From positions 1-6,845 of the forward strand of contig CALDLZ010000226.1 in assembly GCA_937915335.1 (NCBI GenBank): 6,845 nt of DNA, written 5' to 3'. The position numbers were made by a program, and so were the translations under genes. This stretch comes from an uncultured Faecalibacterium sp. Lineage in GTDB: Bacteria > Bacillota > Clostridia > Oscillospirales > Ruminococcaceae. The notes beneath the pieces were generated by a model. It worked only from the letters and a program-made list of their open reading frames with translations, was not told the origin of the DNA and searched no databases. Every line of letters begins with the position of its first letter. Position 1 is the first letter of the stretch. Shown piece by piece: positions 1-5,123 of this stretch.

Positions 1-6
1 GTGCGC

Positions 7-12
7 TATAAT
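7..12 (+). promoter_or_regulatory. -10 box (TATAAT) of the promoter for the zinc-ribbon gene
   Basis: A perfect sigmaA -10 hexamer, TATAAT, lies at 7-12. Its -35 partner would fall before position 1, so the promoter is cut by the window edge. Transcription would start near 18-20, giving a leader of about 50 nt before the ATG at 69. The leader contains only a weak 4-bp hairpin (GGGT/ACCC, 39-50). Confidence 0.6.
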
Positions 13-68
13 GATACCATCATCTGACAGCACACACAGGGTCAATACCCGTAAGAGAGGTGTCATTT

Positions 69-512
69 ATGGATTTCAATAAAATCAAGGAAATGGGTCT
101 GGAATACGCGGAAAAGGGAAAGAACGCTGCTTTGGATCTGGCCGAGCGCGGCAAGATCCAGGCAAAGATCGTCTCTGAGCAGACCAAGCTGGCCAAGGCA
201 CAGCGTCAGCTGGGCGCACTGGTTTACAGCCTGGCCAAGGGCAACGAGGAAAATCAGCCCCTGGTGGATAAGTATATCGAGATGATCGGCAGCATTGAGG
301 CCAACCTCAATGCCCTCAGGGAAAGCCTGGGGATGAACGCACCGGAGTATGTCCACGCCGAGGAGACCGCTCCCGCCGATGTTGACGCTGCCGCTGACGT
401 GGCTGCGGAGCCGGAAGCAGCCCCCGTGCAGGATAAGAAGTGCTGCCCTCAGTGCGGTGCTCCTGTCTCTGAGGATGCACTGTTCTGCAACAAGTGCGGC
501 GCACAGCTGTAA
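69..512 (+). CDS. Small helical protein with C-terminal zinc ribbon, function unknown
   Basis: The product has 147 residues in three parts. Residues 1-90 are charged and helix-forming, probably a coiled coil, with a Lys/Glu/Ala-rich pattern. Residues 91-122 form an acidic Ala/Pro/Glu linker. Residues 124-147 form a zinc ribbon with CPQCG (Cys126, Cys129) and CNKCG (Cys140, Cys143); Cys125 is extra. There is no signal peptide or membrane segment, so it should be cytoplasmic. The ribbon resembles the generic treble-clef type found at one end of many Firmicutes proteins and probably binds one Zn for structure or protein contact. I chose ATG at 69 because AGAGG (56-60) sits 8 nt upstream; the in-frame GTG at 60 overlaps that Shine-Dalgarno site. 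The gene appears monocistronic, between its own -10 box and a strong terminator. I recognise the architecture but not a function. Confidence 0.85.
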   Translation: MDFNKIKEMGLEYAEKGKNAALDLAERGKIQAKIVSEQTKLAKAQRQLGALVYSLAKGNEENQPLVDKYIEMIGSIEANLNALRESLGMNAPEYVHAEETAPADVDAAADVAAEPEAAPVQDKKCCPQCGAPVSEDALFCNKCGAQL

Positions 513-526
513 CACAAAAAGCCTTG

Positions 527-563
527 AAAGGGCGGTGTCCCCGTAGGGGATGCCGCCCTTTTT
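527..563 (+). terminator. Strong rho-independent terminator after the zinc-ribbon gene
   Basis: A near-perfect 16-bp stem (527-542 with 546-561), including two G.U pairs, closes a 3-nt GTA loop. Its 3' arm runs into a T-tract (559-563). The stem core is AAAGGGCGG pairing with CCGCCCTTT. It lies 15 nt after the stop codon and separates the zinc-ribbon gene from the mazG operon. Confidence 0.95.
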
Positions 564-637
564 GATGCCTGCTGACAGCAAAGTGTGAAAATTCTGGAAA
601 CAATTGAAATGAAAAGCCGGAAAATGGGCTTGTCCCC

Positions 638-666
638 TTGAAAAAACGCAAATTCTGCGGTACAAT
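638..666 (+). promoter_or_regulatory. sigmaA promoter of the mazG operon
   Basis: TTGAAA (638-643) and TACAAT (661-666) are separated by exactly 17 bp. Each differs from the sigmaA consensus at only one base. The start point would be near 672-674, leaving a leader of about 35 nt before the mazG ATG at 707. The TTG of the -35 box is in frame with mazG and could be mistaken for its start codon. Confidence 0.75.
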
Positions 667-706
667 TCAGCATAGGTTTTTGAGCAGAGGAAAGGGGAGT
701 GCGCCC

Positions 707-1438
707 ATGCAGGACTGGCCGGAACGGGAACGCTATACGGCGGAGGATCTGTTGGAGATCATCCGCATTCTGCGCGACAAGGAAAACGGCTGTCCCTGGG
801 ATAAGGTACAGACCCATGCGTCCATCCGGAAGAACTTTCTGGAGGAGACCTGCGAGGCACTGGAAGCCATTGATGCAGACGACCCGGCTATGATGCGCGA
901 GGAGTTGGGCGACGTGCTGATGCAGGTGGCGTTCCACACTGTCATCGAGGAAGAGCGTGGCCGGTTCGATTTTGAGCAGGTCTGCCGCGAGGTGTGCGAG
1001 AAGCTGGTGTTCCGGCATCCGAACATCTTTGCCTCCTCGGCGGCGGAAAATGCCGGTATAAACAGCTGGGACGCGCTCAAAAATAAGGAAAAGGGCCGCA
1101 CCACTCTGGCGGACGAGCTGAACACGGTTCCGGCCACCCTGCCCGCGCTGATGTATGCCCAGAAGATGCAGAAGCGTGCCGCCCGCAGGGGAGCTTACGC
1201 CGTGACGGCAGAGGATGCCGCCGCCGCCCTGAAGGCCGCTGAACGCGGCTGGGAGGAAGCAACCCCTGAAAACGCCGCCGAGCAGGCCGGGCAGCTGCTG
1301 TTTGCAGCGGCCAACGCCATGCGTCTGGCTGGTGTGGACGCGGAGGAAGCGCTGACCTTTGCATCCAGGCGGTTCCGCCAGGAGCTGCTGCAAAAGACCG
1401 AAGATTCGGACGGGCAGGAACCCCCTGACACTGTCTGA
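707..1438 (+). CDS. mazG: Nucleoside triphosphate pyrophosphohydrolase MazG
   Basis: This is a cytoplasmic enzyme of 243 residues. The MazG family hydrolyses (d)NTPs to NMP and pyrophosphate and cleans the nucleotide pool. The first MazG domain (about 15-110) is intact: CPWDKVQTH at 29-37, the metal-binding EETCE at 47-51, and EELGD at 66-70 with E66 and D70 as likely ligands. The FRHPNIF and WDALKNKEK segments follow at 102-108 and 121-129. The second domain (about 155-230) keeps the fold signature (RAARRGAY, GVDAEEAL) but its EELGD-type motif reads EQAGQ (192-196), so it is probably inactive. The N-terminal tetrapyrrole-methylase domain of B. subtilis YabN is missing. ATG at 707 was chosen because GGGGAG lies 7 nt upstream and upstream codons fall in the promoter. 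HU follows 40 nt later. Confidence 0.93.
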   Translation: MQDWPERERYTAEDLLEIIRILRDKENGCPWDKVQTHASIRKNFLEETCEALEAIDADDPAMMREELGDVLMQVAFHTVIEEERGRFDFEQVCREVCEKLVFRHPNIFASSAAENAGINSWDALKNKEKGRTTLADELNTVPATLPALMYAQKMQKRAARRGAYAVTAEDAAAALKAAERGWEEATPENAAEQAGQLLFAAANAMRLAGVDAEEALTFASRRFRQELLQKTEDSDGQEPPDTV

Positions 1439-1478
1439 TAGAAAAAGCTGAGTAGAAATTTTGTGGAGGTACCCCATT

Positions 1479-1748
1479 ATGACCAAGACCGATCTGATCG
1501 CACAGGTTGCAGCAAACACCGAGATGAGCAAGAAGAGCGCCGAGCTGGCTGTCAACGCCGTTTTCGAGGCACTGAGCAAGGCAATGGCCGAGGGTGAGAA
1601 GATCACCATTTCCGGCTTCGGCACCTTCGAGATCCGTGAGCGCGCGGAGCGCCAGGGCATCAATCCCCGCACCCGTGAGCCCATCACCATCGCTGCTTCC
1701 AAGAGCATCGTCTTCAAGCCGGGCAAGGCTCTGAAGGATACCCTGTAA
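1479..1748 (+). CDS. hup: Nucleoid-associated DNA-binding protein HU
   Basis: The product is a full-length HU of 89 residues. It begins MTKTDLIAQVA and has the dimer hinge GFGTF at 46-50. The DNA-intercalating beta-arm carries ERQGINPRTRE (57-67), with the conserved Arg58, Gly60, Asn62 and Pro63, and the C-terminus ends FKPGKALKD. HU is a homodimer that bends and compacts DNA without strong sequence preference. The start is ATG at 1479, with GGAGG (1465-1469) 9 nt upstream; an upstream in-frame GTG is not supported. I could not find a separate promoter in the short gap after mazG, so it may be read through from there, although a promoter inside mazG is possible. A terminator sits 11 nt behind the stop. 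In B. subtilis the equivalent gene, hbs, lies elsewhere. Confidence 0.96.
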   Translation: MTKTDLIAQVAANTEMSKKSAELAVNAVFEALSKAMAEGEKITISGFGTFEIRERAERQGINPRTREPITIAASKSIVFKPGKALKDTL

Positions 1749-1759
1749 GTTCGATTTTT

Positions 1760-1793
1760 GCCGCCGGGGCCGCAGTGGTTCCGGCGGCTTTTT
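1760..1793 (+). terminator. Rho-independent terminator between HU and rqcP
   Basis: GCCGCCGG (1760-1767) pairs perfectly with CCGGCGGC (1781-1788). The stem can extend inward through 1768-1771/1777-1780, with two G.U pairs. A TTTTT tract follows (1789-1793). It works only on the + strand, because the other flank is A-rich when read in reverse. The Shine-Dalgarno site of rqcP starts 3 nt after the T-tract, so expression of rqcP needs read-through or an unseen promoter. Confidence 0.88.
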
Positions 1794-1808
1794 ATGTAGG
1801 AGAAAAAC

Positions 1809-2054
1809 ATGAGACTGGACAAATACCTGAAAGTTTCGCGGCTCATCAAGCGCCGCACCGTGGCAAACGAGGTGGCCGACGCGGGCCGTATCCTCATCAA
1901 TGGCAAGATCGCCAAGGCCAGCCAGGCCGTCAAGGAGGGCGACATCATCGAGGTCACCTTCGGCAACCGCCCCATCAAGGTGAAGGTGCTTTCTGACGTG
2001 GAGCCCCGCACCAAGGATGTGGCCCGGGAGATGTACGAGATCATCAGCGAATAA
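1809..2054 (+). CDS. rqcP: RqcP (YabO), S4-domain ribosome-associated quality-control protein
   Basis: The product has 81 residues, nearly all of it an S4 RNA-binding domain. [17 protein letters not shown] at the N-terminus and [13 protein letters not shown] at 26-38 match B. subtilis YabO/RqcP almost residue for residue, as I recall that protein. RqcP binds the 50S subunit carrying a stalled peptidyl-tRNA and works with RqcH to add alanine tails, marking unfinished chains for destruction. It is distinct from the longer Hsp15 (HslR). The start is ATG at 1809, with AGGAG (1798-1802) 6 nt upstream. It lies 15 nt beyond the terminator of HU and 45 nt before yabP, as in the Bacillus gene order minus HU. 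Confidence 0.93.
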   Translation: MRLDKYLKVSRLIKRRTVANEVADAGRILINGKIAKASQAVKEGDIIEVTFGNRPIKVKVLSDVEPRTKDVAREMYEIISE

Positions 2055-2077
2055 TACGAAGAAACGGTGCATAGTCT
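2049..2077 (+). promoter_or_regulatory. Putative sigmaE (mother-cell sporulation) promoter of yabP
   Basis: GAATAAT (2049-2055), 16 bp between its ATA and the next box, then CATAGTCT (2070-2077) fits the Bacillus sigmaE pattern ATA-16/18-CATAnnnT. The -35 part agrees with the longer form (K M A T A T T) at 6 of 7 positions. It overlaps the rqcP stop codon and lies directly before yabP, which is a sigmaE-dependent gene in B. subtilis. Transcription would start around 2083-2085, just ahead of the Shine-Dalgarno site. The match is by eye only. Confidence 0.45.
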
Positions 2078-2099
2078 TCACCAGAAGGGGGAGAGGTGC

Positions 2100-2366
2100 A
2101 TGGCAGAACCGGCGGGGAACAGCGACCTTATCCTGGAGAACCGGGGAAAGCTGACGGTGACAGGAGTAAAGCGGGTGTTGCGGTGCGATGCCGAAGGGGC
2201 CGCCATTGAGACAGCCCGGGGTGTGCTGCGGCTGGCCGGGACACAGCTCAGTGTGACGAGCCTCGACCTGGACAGCGGGGAAGTGAAGCTGACGGGACGA
2301 ATTGACATGATGGAGTATACCGCCGAGCGTACTCCCGGCGGGCTGCTGGCCCGCCTGCTCCACTGA
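2100..2366 (+). CDS. yabP: Sporulation protein YabP
   Basis: The product is a YabP/YqfC-family protein of 88 residues. It shows the family signature HDL-like start DLILENRGKLTVTGV (9-23), the central beta-rich segment with GVLRLAG, and LDLDSGEVKLTGRID (55-69). YabP is made in the mother cell during spore formation and is linked to the spore cortex or envelope; its biochemical role is not known. ATG at 2100 follows a strong GGGGGAGAGG site, while the in-frame GTG at 2067 falls within the presumed sigmaE -10 box and is unlikely. The stop overlaps the yabQ start (TGATG), which implies translational coupling. Many relatives in this group are described as non-sporulating, yet this copy is full length with no visible damage. 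Confidence 0.9.
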   Translation: MAEPAGNSDLILENRGKLTVTGVKRVLRCDAEGAAIETARGVLRLAGTQLSVTSLDLDSGEVKLTGRIDMMEYTAERTPGGLLARLLH

Positions 2367-2827
2367 TGGCACCGGCTCTCGTACCTGTGCTCGCTGTACA
2401 GGAAGCTGCTGCCTGCGCCCTGCCGGGCTTTGTATTGGGCAGTCTGCGCGCGGTGTTCCCGGTCAGGGGGCGGGCGGCGTTTCTGCCGGATGTTCTGCTG
2501 GTGGGAGCTGTTCTGCTGAGCCTGCAGAGCTACGCCGCCGCGTTGAGCGCCGGAGGTGTGCTGCGGTGGTACATGCTGGCAAGTGCCTTCCTCTGCGCTT
2601 TTGGGGCCGAAAGGCTCCTGCGGCCGGTCGTGCAGGCGTTGGAAAACGTCCTGTTCCGGCTGGCGTGCTGGCCGGCTCGGCGGGTGGCTCGGATCCTGCT
2701 TACAGCCCGTAAAAAACGGGTCGTGCAGGCCAGAGCCCGCCGCCGGGCAAAAAGAACCGCAAAAAAACAGAAAAAGAACTTGCCAAGCACACAGCGGTTG
2801 TTGTATAATTCTAACGTATCAAAGTAA
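2366..2827 (+). CDS. yabQ: Spore cortex protein YabQ (membrane)
   Basis: The product has 153 residues. It has three hydrophobic segments at about 10-30, 41-60 and 67-83, with the YabQ-like pattern YAAALSAGGVLRWYMLASAFL at 56-76 and an RPV motif after the third segment. The tail (105-137) is very rich in Arg and Lys and probably faces the cytoplasm. In B. subtilis YabQ sits in the forespore outer membrane and is required for cortex synthesis. The ATG overlaps the yabP stop by one base, so the pair is probably co-translated. The gene's 3' end is unusually A-rich and contains the promoter for divIC. The family call rests on membrane pattern plus position, since YabQ is poorly conserved. Confidence 0.85.
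   Translation: MAPALVPVLAVQEAAACALPGFVLGSLRAVFPVRGRAAFLPDVLLVGAVLLSLQSYAAALSAGGVLRWYMLASAFLCAFGAERLLRPVVQALENVLFRLACWPARRVARILLTARKKRVVQARARRRAKRTAKKQKKNLPSTQRLLYNSNVSK
2780..2809 (+). promoter_or_regulatory. sigmaA promoter of divIC, inside the 3' end of yabQ
   Basis: TTGCCA (2780-2785) and a perfect TATAAT (2804-2809) are spaced by 18 bp. The start point would be near 2815-2817, leaving a leader of about 57 nt before divIC that contains a small hairpin (CAGGC 2833-2837 with GCCTG 2845-2849). It would free the division gene from the sporulation genes upstream. Confidence 0.75.
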
Positions 2828-2872
2828 GAGTACAGGCATTTCGGGCCTGCTGAGCACAGGAGGCGCTGAAAA

Positions 2873-3178
2873 ATGGCAAACACTACCCGGAAAAAGCGCA
2901 GGCGTAACCCGTTTGTGCGCACGATCCTTCGTCTGTTCTTCGTGCTGCTGTTGTTGAGTATGCTGGTGGCCTACATCTCGAATCAGGTGTCCATCAGCTC
3001 CAAGAAGGCAGAGCTGCAGACATTGAACGAGCAGATCGAACAGCAGCAGACCAAGAATGAGGAGATGAAGCGTGTCCTCAGCGGTGACGCTGACGATGTG
3101 ACCGAGTGGGTCGCCCGGGACTCTTATAACTACGCAGCCCCCAACGAGCGCATCTTTGTGGATGTGACCGGCAACTGA
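2873..3178 (+). CDS. divIC: Septum formation initiator DivIC (FtsB-like cell division protein)
   Basis: The product is a bitopic membrane protein of 101 residues. It has a basic cytoplasmic tip (RKKRRR, 6-11), one membrane segment at about 18-37, then an external coiled coil at about 42-70 (KKAELQTLNEQIEQQQTKNE), and the family's closing motif YAAPNERIFVDV (87-98). DivIC joins FtsL and DivIB (FtsQ) to activate septal wall synthesis at the division site. The N-terminal Cys-free basic anchor and length are normal for the family. The start is ATG at 2873, with AGGAGG (2858-2863) 9 nt upstream. Position between yabQ and yabR matches B. subtilis and settles DivIC rather than FtsL. Confidence 0.92.
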   Translation: MANTTRKKRRRNPFVRTILRLFFVLLLLSMLVAYISNQVSISSKKAELQTLNEQIEQQQTKNEEMKRVLSGDADDVTEWVARDSYNYAAPNERIFVDVTGN

Positions 3179-3223
3179 GGGGTACACCCCGCCGGGCGGC
3201 TCTGCGGACAGACCCGGTGCCCC
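3179..3223 (+). other. Bulged stem-loop in the divIC-yabR gap
   Basis: GGGGTAC (3179-3185) can pair with GTGCCCC (3217-3223, one G.U), and CGGG (3193-3196) with CCCG (3213-3216) inside it, leaving a bulge. It starts right at the divIC stop. No T-tract follows (CATAAAAAGAG), so it does not look like a terminator. It may protect an RNA end or influence yabR translation. Confidence 0.35.
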
Positions 3224-3252
3224 CATAAAAAGAGAGCAAGGAGTATTGAGTT

Positions 3253-3804
3253 TTGGCAATTGAGGTAGGGAACGTATTGGAAGGCCGTGTCACCGGCGTC
3301 AAACCCTTTGGCGCGTTTGTCGCGCTGCCGGAGGGAAAAACGGGCATGGTCCACATTTCCGAAGTGTCCAATGAATATGTGCAGGATATCAACACGGTGC
3401 TGCACGATGGCGACACCGTGAAGGTGCAGGTCATCAACATTGCACCGGATGGCAAGATCGCGCTGTCCATCAAGCGGCTGCTGCCTCCGGCACCCCGCCA
3501 GCAGCGTGGTGAGCGTGGGCCCCGCCCCGGCGGCCCGCGCTCCAACGGCCCCCGCGAGGGCGGCCGCTTCGGCAATGCGCACGGCGGCGGCCGTCCTCCC
3601 CGTGAGGGTGGGCGCGGCCCGGCCCGGGATGCGGCACCCCGTGTGTGGCAGCCCAAGGCCCCGGCCAAGAGTGATAACCTGAGCTTTGAGGATATGATGA
3701 GCCGCTTCAAGAGCCAGAGCGAGGAAAAGATGGCCGACCTCGACCACGAGACCAATAACCGCCGCGGCGGTGGTTACGCGCCTCGTTCCCGCCGGGGCCA
3801 CTGA
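3253..3804 (+). CDS. yabR: S1-domain RNA-binding protein YabR with Gly/Arg-rich tail
   Basis: The product has 183 residues and starts at a TTG codon. AAGGAG (3238-3243) lies 9 nt upstream, and the resulting start MAIEVGNVLEGRVTGV aligns with the known YabR start. Residues 3-75 form one S1 domain (FGAFVALPEGKTGMVHISEVS at 19-39, then GDTVKVQVINI and GKIALSIK). Residues 82-131 are a Gly/Arg/Pro-rich stretch with repeated RGG/GGR-type units. A conserved amphipathic helix, SFEDMMSRFKSQSEEKMADL (144-163), precedes a basic RRGGG...RSRRGH end. The S1 domain binds RNA and the tail would add non-specific RNA affinity. Such proteins are general-stress or ribosome-linked in Firmicutes; the exact target is not known. 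It ends the block and is followed by a terminator. Confidence 0.92.
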   Translation: MAIEVGNVLEGRVTGVKPFGAFVALPEGKTGMVHISEVSNEYVQDINTVLHDGDTVKVQVINIAPDGKIALSIKRLLPPAPRQQRGERGPRPGGPRSNGPREGGRFGNAHGGGRPPREGGRGPARDAAPRVWQPKAPAKSDNLSFEDMMSRFKSQSEEKMADLDHETNNRRGGGYAPRSRRGH

Positions 3805-3808
3805 TCTC

Positions 3809-3904
3809 GAACCCAGAATAGAACGGATCGGGCCTGTCCCAACGGGGACGGGCCTGTTTTTGGTGGTGCGGCAGCGCCCCACGGATAAGAAAGGAACCCA
3901 GAAT
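3809..3904 (+). repeat. 11-bp direct repeat flanking the yabR terminator
   Basis: GAACCCAGAAT occurs exactly at 3809-3819 and again at 3894-3904, 85 bp apart. The first copy follows the yabR stop; the second includes the end of the Shine-Dalgarno region and the first two bases of the next gene's ATG. The terminator lies between them. It may be chance or the trace of a past rearrangement. Confidence 0.5.
3829..3861 (+). terminator. Rho-independent terminator after yabR
   Basis: A 12-bp stem, 3829-3840 with 3845-3856 including two G.U pairs, closes an AACG tetraloop and is followed by TTTTT (3857-3861). It ends the mazG-yabR block. The next gene begins only 41 nt later with no promoter visible in that gap. 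Confidence 0.93.
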
Positions 3905-5105
3905 GCCTGCAAAATTTGAACTGATCGCGCCCTGCTTCTTCGGATGTGAAGCCACCGCGAAATTTGAGCTGACCCGCATCGGTGCGGAGAACATCCGGGT
4001 GGGGGATGGCCGCCTGACCTTTGCCGGCGGGCCTGAGATGATCGCAGCCGCCAACCTGAATCTGCGCACAGTGGAGCGCGTGATGCTGCTCCTGAATACC
4101 TACCCCGCTTCTACCTTCGATGAGCTGTTCGATGGTGTGTACAGCATCCCTTGGGAGGAGCTGCTGCCCGCCGACGCGGCTTTCCCTGTCACAGGCTCTT
4201 CCCTGAACAGCCAGCTGACCAGCGTGCCTGCCTGCCAGAGCATCATCAAAAAGGCCGTGGTCAAGCGCCTGATGAATAAGCACCACACCTCCGTCCTGCC
4301 CGAGACTGGCGCGGAGTATAAGATCCGCTTTATGCTGCGCAAGAATGTCTGCGAGATCATGCTGGACACCACCGGCGAGGGCCTGCACAAGCGCGGTTAC
4401 CGCCGCAACGCCATGGAAGCGCCCATCCGTGAGACCCTGGCGGCCACCATTGCTGACCTGGGCCGTGTCCGCCGTGACAGCTTGGTGGAGGACCCCTTCT
4501 GCGGCAGCGGCACCCTGCTGATCGAAGCCGCCCAGAAGGCTATGAACATTGCTCCCGGCCTCAAGCGCCGCTTTGCCGCCGAGCGTTACAGCTTTGTGCC
4601 CGCCTCCATCTGGGCCGAACAGCGCCAGAAGGCACTGGCCGAGTCCAAGCTGGATGTGGGCTTTGAGGCTTACGGCTATGACATTGACCCTGCCGCCGTG
4701 GCGTTGGCCAACGCCAACGCCACGCTGGCCGGTGTGGAAAAGCGCTGCCACTTTGAGGTGGCAGATGTGGCCGATTTTGCGGCCAAGCCCGAAGCCATCG
4801 TCCTGACCAACCCCCCGTACGGCGAGCGGATGAGCACCATCGAGGGTGCCGCTAAGCTGGCCCGTACTCTGGGTCGGCAGATGGCCGAGCACCCCAGCGC
4901 GGGCCTGTACGCAATTACAGCGGATATGGAGTTCGAGAGCCATTACGGCAAGCGCGCCAACAAGCGCCGTAAGATGTACAACGGCATGATCCCCTGCCAG
5001 CTGTATATGTACTACGAAGCTCCCAAGTTTGAGCACAAGGCAAAGCCGATGCCCAGGCAGGGCTTTGACGGCAAGCGCACTGTCAGCGATTTCAAGAAAA
5101 AATAA
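3903..5105 (+). CDS. rlmL: THUMP-domain class I SAM-dependent RNA methyltransferase (RlmL/YpsC family)
   Basis: The product is a cytoplasmic protein of 400 residues. The N-terminal part (about 1-155) contains a ferredoxin-like region and a THUMP RNA-binding domain. The C-terminal part is a Rossmann methyltransferase of the UPF0020 type: LHKRGYR at 161-167, SAM-binding DPFCGSGT at 197-204, the acidic motif GYDID at 258-262, and catalytic NPPYGER at 303-309, which is typical of N2-guanine methylation. The length matches B. subtilis YpsC and the first half of E. coli RlmL, which makes m2G2445 in 23S rRNA; the second (RlmK) half is absent. The substrate here is inferred from family only, so the gene symbol is provisional. 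The start is ATG at 3903 with AAAGGA 7 nt upstream. A DUF5685-like gene follows after 18 nt. Confidence 0.92.
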   Translation: MPAKFELIAPCFFGCEATAKFELTRIGAENIRVGDGRLTFAGGPEMIAAANLNLRTVERVMLLLNTYPASTFDELFDGVYSIPWEELLPADAAFPVTGSSLNSQLTSVPACQSIIKKAVVKRLMNKHHTSVLPETGAEYKIRFMLRKNVCEIMLDTTGEGLHKRGYRRNAMEAPIRETLAATIADLGRVRRDSLVEDPFCGSGTLLIEAAQKAMNIAPGLKRRFAAERYSFVPASIWAEQRQKALAESKLDVGFEAYGYDIDPAAVALANANATLAGVEKRCHFEVADVADFAAKPEAIVLTNPPYGERMSTIEGAAKLARTLGRQMAEHPSAGLYAITADMEFESHYGKRANKRRKMYNGMIPCQLYMYYEAPKFEHKAKPMPRQGFDGKRTVSDFKKK

Positions 5106-5123
5106 ACAGGAGAACAAAAAGAA

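Noticed and set aside
60..68. GTG at 60 as the start of the zinc-ribbon gene
   Set aside because: The codon overlaps the Shine-Dalgarno site AGAGG of the ATG at 69.
1425..1458. A separate sigmaA promoter for HU (CTGACA ... TAGAAA)
   Set aside because: The spacer would be 22 bp and the -10 is poor.
1775..1996. A 73-codon + strand frame over the HU terminator and rqcP
   Set aside because: It overlaps rqcP out of frame, starts inside the terminator loop and has a His/Gly/Arg-rich shadow composition.
449..2044. A 531-codon open frame on the minus strand across mazG, HU and rqcP
   Set aside because: It is antisense to three clear genes, crosses two + strand terminators, and has a low-complexity, non-protein-like composition.
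2067..2099. GTG at 2067 as the start of yabP
   Set aside because: It has no Shine-Dalgarno site, falls at the presumed sigmaE -10 box, and the ATG at 2100 has a strong one.
2761..2767. Run of seven A in yabQ as a slippage or frameshift site
   Set aside because: Both neighbouring reading frames lead nowhere useful, and the intact frame gives a normal-length YabQ.
3179..3223. Terminator between divIC and yabR
   Set aside because: The hairpin is bulged and is followed by A-rich, not T-rich, sequence.
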